Position numbers and translations under genes: made by a program
Assembly (NCBI RefSeq): GCF_036237315.1
Contig: NZ_CP108356.1
Coordinates: 62,001 to 126,000 of the forward strand
From: Streptomyces sp. NBC_01351
Lineage (GTDB): Bacteria; Actinomycetota; Actinomycetes; Streptomycetales; Streptomycetaceae
Direction: 5' to 3'
Length of the DNA: 64,000 nt
Shown: positions 7,337 to 16,159 of the stretch, piece after piece
Numbering within the stretch: position 1 is the first letter of the stretch
How the letters are laid out: each line of letters opens with the position of its first letter
The notes under the pieces: model-generated
What the model was told of the DNA's origin: nothing
Seen by the model: only the letters and a program-made list of their open reading frames with translations
Databases searched by the model: none

Positions 7337-9532
7337 ATGGATGCGTCGAGGCGACGAGCCTGGCTGATCGTGGTCCTGGCCATGCTGGCCGCGGTGTGCG
7401 CCGGTGTCCTGGCGCCTGCTGCGCTGGGGCAGCTGGCCACCGGCGGCTCGGTGGCCACCGGGATAGAAGCAGCGCATGCCCAGCGGCAGGCCGAGCGGCT
7501 GGGTGTTCCCTCCCCGGACCTGTTCCTCGCCCTATCCCGCGCAGGAGCACACCCGGCGCAGCCGCCTCTGGAGGACGGCGTCGAGGCTGTGGCCGCAGCC
7601 CTGGCCGGCAATCACGAAGTGGCCGGCGTATGGACCGCCACCGCGCACGACAACGCATGGCTGCGCTCCCGCGATGGGCAGACCATGTTGGTCTCCGCCC
7701 GTTTGAAGAAGCCGTCGGACGGGCAGCCCCCGCCTGATGTCTCCCGTCTGATCGAAGCCGCCCGGACCGCGGCCGGCGGCCTGCGGGTGGAAGCCAGCGG
7801 TCCGGCTGCCGCCAATGAGGAAATCGACGCTACGAGCGCACGCGACCTCATGCGGGCAGAGCTGATGACGGCTCCCGTGCTGTTCCTGCTGCTGGTCTTC
7901 GCCTATGGCTCTCTCGTAGCCGCCCTCCTGCCGGTCCTGATGGCCGGGCTGGCAGTCGGCTGCACCATCCCTGTGCTGGGACTGCTCGCCCAGGTCACCG
8001 AAGTCTCCTGGGCAGCGGTCAACGCCGCCTCGGCGATCGGCGCGGGACTCGCCGTCGACTACAGCCTGTTCCTCCTGGCCCGCGTACGGGAGCAGCGCGC
8101 ACGTGGCGACAGCGCCCAGCAGGCGCTGTCCACCGCGCTGCGCTCCACCAGGCGGTCCATCGTCTTCTCCGCCGCCGCGATCACCACCTGCCTGGCGGCC
8201 GCGCTGGTGGTGCCCGTACCGGTACTGCGCGCCCTGTCCATGGCGGGCATGATCGTCGGGATCCTGTCCGCGGCTGTCGCCCTGCTGGTGCTGCCCGCTC
8301 TCCTGAGGCTGCTCGGCCCGCACGCCTACGCCTTCGACCCCTTGTCCCGTTGGCGGCGCACTCAGCACGAGAACGGCAGCAGGTTCTGGCGGTCCACCGC
8401 CCGCGCGGTCACCGCACGTCCCGTGCTCACCACCGCTCTGGCGGCCGTCCTGCTAGCCGTGCTCGCCCTGCCGCTCGGCCACGCCCGGCTCGGCCTGGCG
8501 GACGAGCGCACTCTGCCGCCCTCCGCCCCGGCGGCGGCCGCCGCCCAGCACGTCAGGGACGCTTTCACCGCCCCGCCTGAACGGCTGCTGACCCTGGTCG
8601 TCACCGGCCCTGACACCGCCCGAGGTCTGCCCGCCTACACAGAACGGCTGGCCCGCGTCCCCGACGTCATCGAGGTCCGCCTCGTGCGCCCTGCCCAGCC
8701 CGCAAACGGACCCAGCAGCACCGGCCGCCCCGACACTTCCGCCGTGCTCCTGGTCGCCTCCGCCGTCGACCCCGGCACCGAGCAGTCGGCAGCTGTCGTA
8801 CGGGCCGTGCGCGCCACAACGGCGCCCGGGGCTGTTCTGGTGGGAGGCAGGGCCGCAGAGGTCGCCGACACCATCACGGCCGTCCGCACCACCATGCCCC
8901 TGTGTCTCCTCCTCCTTACCTGCGTACTCCTGTCCCTCCTCACTGCCTACACCCGCACGATCATCGCCCCGCTCAAAGCCCTCCTGGTCGCCGTGGCCAG
9001 CCTGGGAGCCAGCCTCGGAATCCTGGTAGTCCTCTTCCAAGACGGCCACGCCCGCACCCTGCTCGGTGAATTCACCATGACAGGAACCCTCGACACCCCC
9101 ATGCTCCTGTTCACCCTCTTCGTCACCCTCGCCCTGTCCATCGACTACGAGATCTTCCTACTCGGCCGAATCCGCGAGGAATACGACCGCACCGGCAGCA
9201 ACCGCACCGCCATCATCGACGGCATCGCCCGCACCGGCCGACTGGTCAGCAGCGCTGCCGCTGCCCTCGCCCTGTCCGCCGTAGCCATGGGCACCTCAGA
9301 CGTCAGCCTCCTCAAGTTCACCGGCCTCGGCATCGCCATCGGCGCCCTGGTCGATGCCATTTTCGTACGCGGCATCCTCGTCCCCGCCGCCATGGCAGCC
9401 CTCGGCCCCACCAACTGGTGGACGCCCGCACGCCGGCGAAAGCTCGCCACCGCTTCCTTCGGCCCGGCCGAAGCTCACGTAGCGGAAGTGGAAGAGGCCT
9501 GGTTGGTTCCCGTACGGCACGAGCCACCTTGA
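7337..9532 (+). CDS. MMPL-family RND transporter
   Basis: A 731-aa proton-driven membrane exporter of the MmpL/RND superfamily. It shows the typical duplicated layout: one N-terminal helix (residues 8-28), an extracytoplasmic domain, a block of helices containing AIGAGLAVDYSLFLLARVRE, a second soluble domain, and a second block containing LALSIDYEIFLLGRIREEYD. The Asp-Tyr pairs in both blocks are the conserved proton-relay region. The ATG at 7337 follows GAGGGGG. It sits downstream of the terpenoid cassette and could export its product. Confidence 0.9.
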   Translation: MDASRRRAWLIVVLAMLAAVCAGVLAPAALGQLATGGSVATGIEAAHAQRQAERLGVPSPDLFLALSRAGAHPAQPPLEDGVEAVAAALAGNHEVAGVWTATAHDNAWLRSRDGQTMLVSARLKKPSDGQPPPDVSRLIEAARTAAGGLRVEASGPAAANEEIDATSARDLMRAELMTAPVLFLLLVFAYGSLVAALLPVLMAGLAVGCTIPVLGLLAQVTEVSWAAVNAASAIGAGLAVDYSLFLLARVREQRARGDSAQQALSTALRSTRRSIVFSAAAITTCLAAALVVPVPVLRALSMAGMIVGILSAAVALLVLPALLRLLGPHAYAFDPLSRWRRTQHENGSRFWRSTARAVTARPVLTTALAAVLLAVLALPLGHARLGLADERTLPPSAPAAAAAQHVRDAFTAPPERLLTLVVTGPDTARGLPAYTERLARVPDVIEVRLVRPAQPANGPSSTGRPDTSAVLLVASAVDPGTEQSAAVVRAVRATTAPGAVLVGGRAAEVADTITAVRTTMPLCLLLLTCVLLSLLTAYTRTIIAPLKALLVAVASLGASLGILVVLFQDGHARTLLGEFTMTGTLDTPMLLFTLFVTLALSIDYEIFLLGRIREEYDRTGSNRTAIIDGIARTGRLVSSAAAALALSAVAMGTSDVSLLKFTGLGIAIGALVDAIFVRGILVPAAMAALGPTNWWTPARRRKLATASFGPAEAHVAEVEEAWLVPVRHEPP

Positions 9533-9547
9533 TTCAGCCCTGCGGGG

Positions 9548-10559
9548 ATGTCCGGGGCCGGCCCACCGACACACGACAGCACAGACCCTGGCCATTGTCG
9601 GGCCGTTGCAGCCCTGATCGCCGGACTGATCACCGAGGTGGGAACCGACTTGGCGGCTGCCGCGAGCAGCCTGCGCGGCGTGCCGCCGGAGTTCGAGCCG
9701 TGGATCCTCAAGGCCGTCGCCGAGTGCAAGGACCACCCCGAGCTGACGCCCGCGCTGATGGCCGCCCAACTCCAGCAGGAGAGCGGCTTCAGCACCTCCC
9801 GCAGCACCATCTCGTACGCCAGCGCCAAGGGCCCGGCGCAGTTCGTGGACGGAATATGGGCGAAGTACCGCAACGACGCCGACGCAACGGGCGCGCCGAT
9901 CCGTTCGACGTCGGCGACGCCGTGATCGCCCAGGGCCGCTACATGTGCTCCCTGCTCGGCGGCAACGTCCGGCGTCTCGCGCTCGCGGGCTACAACGCCG
10001 GCTGGGGCGCCGTCCTCGACTACGGCGGCGTCCCGCCCAAGTCCTTCGCCAAGGGCCAGACCTACTGGTACGTCATCAACATCATCGACCTGATGACGGA
10101 CTACGAGGGCGCGCCCCTGCTGAACGTCGGCGGCAGCGGGGCCGGCTCGCAGGCACTGCGCCGGGCAGATGCCCGGATCGGCACCCCGTACGCCTACGGA
10201 GGCGGCGGACCCGGCGGACCCGGCAGGGGCTTCTGCGACAGCGGCAACGGCTTCCTCCGTGGACGTTGCGCGGCCTACTCCACCGTCGTGTCCTCGCCGG
10301 CGAACACCGCCACACGGCCATCCACCTGACGCTGCGCTACCTGGGGCTCGGCACACCCCAACTGGTACAGCTGACGCCCAAGGACGCACGAGCCCTGGAC
10401 CCTGCGGCACGCTCTGGCCGGAGGCAGGCAGAACCCGACGATCCTGATCCTCCAGGCCGGAGACATCCACTCCGGCGCCTTCGATCCCTTCACCGAGACA
10501 ACCCGTGCCGCCCGCGGGGCAGAAGCATGGGCACATCGACGTCGGGCCGGGGCGGCTAG
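9548..10559 (+). pseudogene. Broken lytic transglycosylase / NlpC-P60 protein
   Basis: Remnant of a bifunctional peptidoglycan hydrolase of the type carried by actinobacterial conjugative elements. The first frame (9548 to about 9885) encodes an SLT-type region with MAAQLQQESGFSTSRS and AKGPAQFVDGIWAKY. A one-base loss near 9880-9890 shifts the frame; the second frame continues with LAGYNAGWGAVLDYGG and then RIGTPYAYGGGGPGGP, the start of an NlpC/P60 domain. Beyond about 10325 the catalytic Cys region is not recognisable. It ends against the convergent TetR gene. Likely a relic of an integrated element. Confidence 0.7.
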
Positions 10560-11194
10560 GGCGCCGTCGAGGCCATGACCGGGCCGTCGCCCGGTGCCGC
10601 GGTGGTGTCCAGCGGCCGGCCCAGGAGGGCGAAGGTGGAGTCCAGGCAGGCTGCGGCGTGGGCCGGGTCGGGGTCGACCTTGCGCATGATCTGCAGGCCC
10701 TGGACCAGGTTGAGCAGCAGCCGCGCGCCCTGCAGCGGGGTGACGGCCGGGGCGAGCTCCCCGTCCCGCGCGGCCCTCTCCAATTGCGCCGTGAATGCCT
10801 CCTCGGCGTACCGGAGGTTCCGCCGGGCCAGCTTCGCGACCTCCTCGTCGTGCGGCAGCAGCTCGGCGATGCTGTTGACGCTGAAGCACCCGGCGCTGCC
10901 GGGCGCCGCGTCAGCGGCGAGGAGCCGGCCCAGGACGTCCCGCAGCCGGGCGAGCGCCGGCCCCTCGTCGTCGAGCGCGGTGTCGAGCAGCCGGGTCTGG
11001 TGGTCCAGGTAGCGGCCGAGGGCCCGGATGAACAGCTGGTGCTTGTCCCCGAACGCCGCGTAGATCGATCCGCGGCCCAGTCCAAGCTCCGCCACGAGGT
11101 CGCTCATCGCGGTCGCCTCGTAGCCCTTACGCCAGAACAGGATCATCGCCCGGTCCAGGATCGCTTCTTCGTCGAACGTGCGTGGTCTCGCCAT
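10556..11194 (-). CDS. TetR family transcriptional regulator
   Basis: A 212-aa TetR regulator starting MARPRTFDEEAILDRAM. The helix-turn-helix is in AMSDLVAELGLGRGSIYAAFG. The C-terminal domain contains AGCFSVNSIAELLPHDEEV, typical of regulators of quinone/electrophile-responsive reductases. It is divergent from a zinc-independent oxidoreductase, with an inverted repeat between them at 11240-11283. Likely autoregulated and controlling that gene. Confidence 0.9.
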   Translation of the reverse strand: MARPRTFDEEAILDRAMILFWRKGYEATAMSDLVAELGLGRGSIYAAFGDKHQLFIRALGRYLDHQTRLLDTALDDEGPALARLRDVLGRLLAADAAPGSAGCFSVNSIAELLPHDEEVAKLARRNLRYAEEAFTAQLERAARDGELAPAVTPLQGARLLLNLVQGLQIMRKVDPDPAHAAACLDSTFALLGRPLDTTAAPGDGPVMASTAP

Positions 11195-11239
11195 GCACCC
11201 CACGGTAGCGAAGGTCGGCGGCCGGGGCAGCATTTACTT

Positions 11240-11283
11240 GACCGCTCGTTCCAGAATGGGCTACGTTATGGAACGAACAGTCC
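11240..11283. promoter_or_regulatory. Inverted-repeat operator between TetR and oxidoreductase
   Basis: Half-sites GACCGCTCGTTCC (11240-11252) and GGAACGAACAGTCC (11270-11283) are near-perfect inverted copies separated by 17 nt in the divergent promoter region. This is a good candidate operator for the adjacent TetR protein. Confidence 0.6.
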
Positions 11284-11532
11284 GGAACCCCTAGGCGTAG
11301 CCGGGCCCACCTGTGAGATCGACGGCACCGTGGTGCTCCAGGGCGCCCAGAGGCCAAGGTCCTGCTCGAAATCCTGGAGAGGGGCAGCGGCCGACCGCAG
11401 CCCCGCCACCACCGCCTGATCCCACCGCACACCAGCACACCGGTGCGCGCACCGCACGCCCCCTACCCTCCCTCCCTCGCACACAGCCGGGCTGCTCGGC
11501 GGCCCGGCACAGATTTGATCAAGGAGCTCCCG

Positions 11533-12468
11533 ATGAAGGCAGCAGTCATCACCCAGTACGGCCAGGTCCGCGATGTCGTGCGGGTCACCGACGTGCCCGT
11601 CCCCGCCGTCGGCCCCCACGACGTGCTCATCGAGGTCCGCGCGGCCGGGGTCAATCCGGTGGATCACCTGATCGTCAAAGGCTTCCTGAGCGCGGGTGAG
11701 CCGACCGAGCCGCTGGTGATCGGCAACGAGCTCGCCGGTGTGGTGACCGAGGTCGGCGGCGAGGTCACCCGCTTCGCGGTGGGCGACGAGGTCTTCTCCC
11801 GCGTCGACCCCCGCATGGGCGGCGCCTTCGCCGAGTACGTTGCCGTGGACCAGTCGCTGGTCGCCGCCAAGCCGTCCGGGCTGACGTTCGAAGAGGCCGC
11901 CTCGCTGCCCCTGGTCGCGCTGACCGCCCTGCAGGCCCTGACCGAGCAGGCCGACGTTCGGGCCGGAACCCGCCTGCTCATCCACGGCGCCGCCGGCGGC
12001 GTGGGCTCCGCCGCGGTCCAGATCGCCAAGCAGCTCGGCGCCGAGGTCGTGGCCACCGCCAGCGCCGGCAGCGTGGAACTGGTCCTCGAGCTCGGTGCCG
12101 ACCGAGTGATCGACTACCGGGCCGAGAAGTTCGACGAGGTCGTCTCCGACGTCGATGTCGTCCTGGACACCATCGGCGGCGAGACCCAGGAGCGGTCGTT
12201 CGGCGTACTCAAGACCGGCGGCACGCTGGTCTCGATCGTTGCCATCGCGGACGCCGAGGCCAAGAAGGCCCAGTGGAACGTCGAGGCACGCAGCTTCTTC
12301 ATGCGCCCGCACGGTGAGCAGCTGGCCCGCCTCGCCGGCCTGGTGGAGTCCGGGCACCTCCGGCCGATCGTCGAGACGGTCTTCCCGCTCGACGAGGCCC
12401 CCGAGGCCCTGCAGAAGGTGGAGCGGGGCGGCGCCCGCGGCAAGACCGTCATCGGCGTCCGCGCCTGA
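11533..12468 (+). CDS. NADP-dependent quinone oxidoreductase-like protein (zinc-less MDR)
   Basis: A 311-aa medium-chain dehydrogenase/reductase of the quinone oxidoreductase branch. The N-terminal GroES-like domain starts MKAAVITQYGQ, with VIGNELAGVVTEVG in the middle. The Rossmann motif appears as IHGAAGGVGSAAVQIAK (around residues 153-169). Zinc-binding Cys residues are absent, as usual for this branch. The ATG at 11533 follows AAGGAG. It probably reduces quinones or enals with NADPH and is likely controlled by the divergent TetR. Confidence 0.9.
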   Translation: MKAAVITQYGQVRDVVRVTDVPVPAVGPHDVLIEVRAAGVNPVDHLIVKGFLSAGEPTEPLVIGNELAGVVTEVGGEVTRFAVGDEVFSRVDPRMGGAFAEYVAVDQSLVAAKPSGLTFEEAASLPLVALTALQALTEQADVRAGTRLLIHGAAGGVGSAAVQIAKQLGAEVVATASAGSVELVLELGADRVIDYRAEKFDEVVSDVDVVLDTIGGETQERSFGVLKTGGTLVSIVAIADAEAKKAQWNVEARSFFMRPHGEQLARLAGLVESGHLRPIVETVFPLDEAPEALQKVERGGARGKTVIGVRA

Positions 12469-12941
12469 CCGCGCCCACGGTCGCGGTGGCCACTGACCGC
12501 CCCACGGTCGGCGGCCACCCCTCTCCCCCCGCCGTCGGCGACATGCGTCCCCGTTCTCGCCCGCGCAGCCGAGCAAGCCGTCGTAAGAACGCACCCCTGC
12601 GAGAGCCCGCCGTTCTGCCGTACGCGGCTTTCGGCATTCGGCAGGACCCTGGTGCCCGAACGCCGGAACGAAAACGCTGGTAGAGACCATCACGCCATCC
12701 CCGGCGTCATCCCAGTAGTAGGACACGAATCCTGGGACTTGGCGGAGGATCCATCACCACGACGGGCACGCCGCGTCCCGAGTCTTCATTCCACGACGAA
12801 CAGATCGCGTCGGCGTTCTGACCAAGCATGTCATTCGCTCGTTCCGCACGACCCGTTGATCACCACAGGAGCGGGCAAAGGACACCACGTCGCGCCCTGC
12901 GGCAGGGCCCTCGCGGACCGAGAGCGCCACGCCCCCTGGCC
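12469..12941. other. Intergenic region between convergent genes
   Basis: I see no supportable gene here. Several short GC-rich inverted stretches follow the oxidoreductase stop (for example around 12470-12520) and could act in termination. The rest has no recognisable content. Confidence 0.4.
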
Positions 12942-13817
12942 TCAGGACGCCAGGAAGGACCTCAGTGCGTCGGCGACAGCCGGCGCATCTTCCAGCTGCG
13001 GATAGTGCCCGACTGCGGGCGGTCCGGCGAGCTCGATGACCGAGGCCCGCGGCATCCTCGTGCGGATCCGCGCCAGCACGTGAGCACCGCTGACGGGGTC
13101 GGCCGGCCCCCATACGAAGAGCACGGGGCCGGGGTACTCCTCCAGGGCGGCCGTCCACCGCCCGGCATGGCGGCTGCGCTCGTCGATGTAGCGCAGCAGC
13201 CGCGGCGCGCGCCGGTGGCCGCCCGCCCGGGACGCCGCCGCCCACAACTCCCGTACATCCGCATCGCAGAGCTCCCGCCCCAGCACACCGCGCAGGGCCG
13301 CGCCGAACCGGCGGCGCGTGGTCAGGGGGGCGATCAGCGGACCGAGCGGCCCGTGCAGCAGGCGTTGGGTCAGTACCGGGCGGTGCAGGTCAGGGTAGAG
13401 CCCGCCGTTGAGCCAGGCCATGCGGGTGACACGTGACGGATCCCGGGCGAGCAGCTCCTGCCCAACGCTGACGCCGTAGTCGTGGGCCACCAGGGCGGTG
13501 CGTCCGGTGCCGGTGCGCCGCCACACCTCCTCGACCAGCGTGGCCTGGTCGAGCACCGAGTACGTGTGCTGGCGCGGCTTGTCGCTCTCCCCGAAGCCGA
13601 GAAAGTCCAGGGTGGTAACGCGCAGTCCGGCCGCGGTGAGGGAGGGAACGACCGCCGCCCAGTCGTGGGAGGAGGTGGGAAAACCGTGGAGCAGGGTCAC
13701 GGGTGCCCCGTCCGCAGGACCGTCCTGGCGTACGAAGACCTCATGGGCGCCGACCGGCACGCGGGTACCGCCCCGGATCCAGTGGTCCAGCGGCGGCAGG
13801 ACCGGAGTGCTCTTCAT
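12942..13817 (-). CDS. Alpha/beta hydrolase (haloalkane dehalogenase/epoxide hydrolase-like)
   Basis: A 291-aa alpha/beta-hydrolase. The oxyanion segment LLHGFPTSSHDW is near residue 45. The nucleophile elbow reads VAHDYGVSVG, with Asp rather than Ser as nucleophile, which is characteristic of haloalkane dehalogenases and epoxide hydrolases. The acid (WGPADPVSG) and the final His (AVGHYPQLE) are also visible. It is the last gene of a three-gene leftward operon and overlaps the TetR gene by 4 nt. The natural substrate is unknown. Confidence 0.87.
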   Translation of the reverse strand: MKSTPVLPPLDHWIRGGTRVPVGAHEVFVRQDGPADGAPVTLLHGFPTSSHDWAAVVPSLTAAGLRVTTLDFLGFGESDKPRQHTYSVLDQATLVEEVWRRTGTGRTALVAHDYGVSVGQELLARDPSRVTRMAWLNGGLYPDLHRPVLTQRLLHGPLGPLIAPLTTRRRFGAALRGVLGRELCDADVRELWAAASRAGGHRRAPRLLRYIDERSRHAGRWTAALEEYPGPVLFVWGPADPVSGAHVLARIRTRMPRASVIELAGPPAVGHYPQLEDAPAVADALRSFLAS

Positions 13818-14569
13818 CCTGCGGCCTCCTCGGTGTGCAGGTGGCCCAGCCCCATCAGCAGTACGCGCAGTCCGAATGCGAACTCCTCAGTCCCGTCTAG
13901 GGAGTTGAGGAGGTCTGCATGGCGGCGAACCACTGGATGGGTCTGGGGGGACAGACTGGCGAACAGCTCCGTCATCGCCGCGCGCTGCGGGCCCGTCCGG
14001 GCCGCTCCACCGGTGTCGAGTACGGCCGAGCCGATCACGAAGTGGGTGACCGTGAGGTATACGTGCACGGCGGTGCGCGGGGCCCACCCCTGGGCGAGGA
14101 GCTGCCCGAGTGCGTGCTCGCGGGCACGCAGGGCGTTGGGCCCGAGCAGCTGGCCACTGGTCAGGGCCGGCACGAGGGCCGGGTGAGCAGTGAGGACCCG
14201 GCGGAACTCCCGCGCCCCTTGCTCCAGGCCGGCCCGCCAGTCCCCGTCGAGGGAAGGCAGCCGTATCTCTGCGAGCATGTGATCCACGGTCTCGATCAGG
14301 AGTTCCTCCCGGCTCGCCACATGGCGGTACAGGGAGGTGTGGCGCACCTGGAGGTACTCCCCGAGGCTGCGCATCGTGAGGGAGTCCAGCCCGTCGCGGT
14401 CGGCCAGTTCGAGCGCGCCCGCAGCGATCCGGGCGAGGGCCAGCCCGCCCGCGCGGGGCCGGCGCCGGTCACGCTCGGCGTAGCGAGCCTGCCACCACAA
14501 GGCGGAACCGGGGGCCGCGGGCCGCGGGGCGGGCCCCGCGGGCGGGCGACGGTCGGGGGCTGTTGCCAT
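13814..14569 (-). CDS. TetR family transcriptional regulator (TetR_C-type)
   Basis: A 251-aa regulator with a roughly 40-residue Pro/Arg-rich N-terminal extension. The helix-turn-helix is in SLTMRSLGEYLQVRHTSLYR. The C-terminal half resembles the tetracycline-repressor C-domain. It lies between the class II aldolase gene (9 nt upstream) and the hydrolase gene (4-nt overlap), so all three are probably one transcript. The tandem palindromes upstream of the operon at 15455-15493 are the best candidate operator. Confidence 0.88.
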   Translation of the reverse strand: MATAPDRRPPAGPAPRPAAPGSALWWQARYAERDRRRPRAGGLALARIAAGALELADRDGLDSLTMRSLGEYLQVRHTSLYRHVASREELLIETVDHMLAEIRLPSLDGDWRAGLEQGAREFRRVLTAHPALVPALTSGQLLGPNALRAREHALGQLLAQGWAPRTAVHVYLTVTHFVIGSAVLDTGGAARTGPQRAAMTELFASLSPQTHPVVRRHADLLNSLDGTEEFAFGLRVLLMGLGHLHTEEAAG

Positions 14570-14578
14570 AGCGGGGCC

Positions 14579-15436
14579 CTATTCGAAGAGGTCGGGGTCG
14601 GTGCGGACGATCTCGTCCCACAGGGGCTGGAAGGAGAACCAGCCTGCGAGCGGAAAGCCGGTCTGGTCACGGGCGTGCCGGGCGGCCTCGGGATCGATCA
14701 GCAGGGGTGTACCGGCGGCCTGCGCCAGCAGCTGCGCCTGGGCGCTGCGCTCCATGGAGATGAACCACCAGGCCGCCTCGTCGACGGACTCGCCGACGGT
14801 GAAGATGCCGTGGTTCTGGTGGATGACGGCCTTGTGCGGCCCCAGCCCAGCGGCGAGCTGCCGGCCTGCCTCCTCCTCGACCACCACGGCACCGGCGCCG
14901 TCCTGGTGAACGGTGTGCTGCTCGTACAGAGCGCAGGCGTCCTGGGTGATCGGATCCAGCAGGCGGCCGAGACTGGAGAAGGCCTTGCCGCGCACGGCGT
15001 GTGCATGGGCTGCGGCGACCACATCGGGACGGGCCGCGTGGAGGGCGGAATGGATCACGAACCCCGCGCGATTGACCGGGTGCCGACCATGGCGGACCTG
15101 ACCCTCGTGGTCGACCAGGATCAGGTCGGAGACCCTGACGTGCCGGAAGGACATGCCGAACGGATTGACCCAGAACATGTCCGGATACTCCGGGTCACGC
15201 ACCGTTATGTGCCCCGCTACGCCCTCGGAAAATCCGAACCGGCCGAAAATGCGGCAGGCTCCGGCGAGCCGCTGCTTACGGTGCGCCCGCTCTTGGTCCA
15301 GGTTGTCGAACACAGGGGGCAGTGACAGCTCCAGGTCCTCCTGGCGCGGGATGAAGACGCTGCCGCGAAGGCCGTCTGCCGTACCGCCCATTGCCGCGCC
15401 ACTCCCCGCCATGCGTTCAGCAGCTCGTTCCTCCAC
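14579..15436 (-). CDS. Class II aldolase/adducin family protein
   Basis: A class II (zinc-dependent) aldolase-fold protein of about 285 aa. Conserved features are GFSEGVAGHITVRDPE near the N-terminus, the zinc ligands in AAAHAHAVRGKAFSS and the third His in HQNHGIFTVGESVDEAAW. I place the start at a GTG (15436) behind AAAGGGA. An ATG at 15412 is an alternative, and any earlier start would run into the operator palindromes. It leads a three-gene operon with a TetR and an alpha/beta hydrolase. A role in cleaving or decarboxylating a sugar-like or hydroxyketone compound is inferred. Confidence 0.83.
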   Translation of the reverse strand: MEERAAERMAGSGAAMGGTADGLRGSVFIPRQEDLELSLPPVFDNLDQERAHRKQRLAGACRIFGRFGFSEGVAGHITVRDPEYPDMFWVNPFGMSFRHVRVSDLILVDHEGQVRHGRHPVNRAGFVIHSALHAARPDVVAAAHAHAVRGKAFSSLGRLLDPITQDACALYEQHTVHQDGAGAVVVEEEAGRQLAAGLGPHKAVIHQNHGIFTVGESVDEAAWWFISMERSAQAQLLAQAAGTPLLIDPEAARHARDQTGFPLAGWFSFQPLWDEIVRTDPDLFE

Positions 15437-15454
15437 GCCATCCCTTTCCCTATA

Positions 15455-15493
15455 TGCGTCCACTGGACGCACATCATGCGTCCAGTGGACGCA
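15455..15493. promoter_or_regulatory. Tandem 17-bp palindromic operators upstream of aldolase-TetR-hydrolase operon
   Basis: TGCGTCCACTGGACGCA at 15455-15471 and TGCGTCCAGTGGACGCA at 15477-15493 each have perfect 8-bp arms around one central base. Their centres are 22 bp apart, about two helical turns, so two dimers could bind the same face. They lie just upstream of the operon start. Confidence 0.75.
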
Positions 15494-16159
15494 TTGCACA
15501 AGGTCCCGGGAGCGTCCGAGTGGGCGGAGCACTTCACGCTGCGGTTGAGGGAGATGGACGGGCGGGCCTCGACCGGCACGCCGTGAAAAAGTTGAATATT
15601 ATTCACTTTCTATTGAGAGGGTGGGTCGAGCGACCCGAAAGCACCATGAGCAACCCGTCCAAACGGCGTCGCCAGCCGGGGAATCGACCCGTGAGCTGCC
15701 GCCGACTCGCTTCACTTCCACACGTCCGACCGCGCACGCGCAGCGCCGGCCAGCGGAACCGTTGCAGCGTGACGGGCGGGGGCGGTGGTCAGAACATGGT
15801 GTTGTAGGGGCCGCCATCCCCGGTCGGAGCGGTAACCGTTGGAGAACACCAGCGCGTGGCAGGTGGGGCACCTCCAGGCGCCAGCCGGCTGCGCCGGTCG
15901 CAGAGGAGGGTGGACGGGAGGCGCCAGGAGCCCTGCCGGACGGGGCCGCCGGGGACGGAGCCGTGTCGGGCAGGCAGTCGGGGCAGCGGCTGAAGGCCAA
16001 TAGGCGCTCAGCGGTCCTTGGCCATGCTGATAGGGCTCTGGTGCCGCCCGGGGTCGTCGATGCGCAGCGCCGTGTCGTCGGGGGGCTTGCCCGGCCAGGG
16101 TGAGTGCCTGGGCGCGTTGCCACTCCAGGGCGATTGCGCCGGGTCCCCACGCCCACCGC
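15494..16159. other. Intergenic region, possibly degenerate
   Basis: No gene can be supported. The minus strand near 15785-15880 encodes WRCPTCHALVFSNGY, a short Cys-pair peptide in a frame that neither starts nor ends convincingly. It may be a remnant. No RNA gene or repeat was seen. Confidence 0.35.

Noticed and set aside
15599..16156. A 185-codon minus-strand frame
   Set aside because: Pro/Arg/Ser-rich translation typical of out-of-frame high-G+C DNA; the only suggestive peptide (WRCPTCHALVFSNGY) is in another frame.
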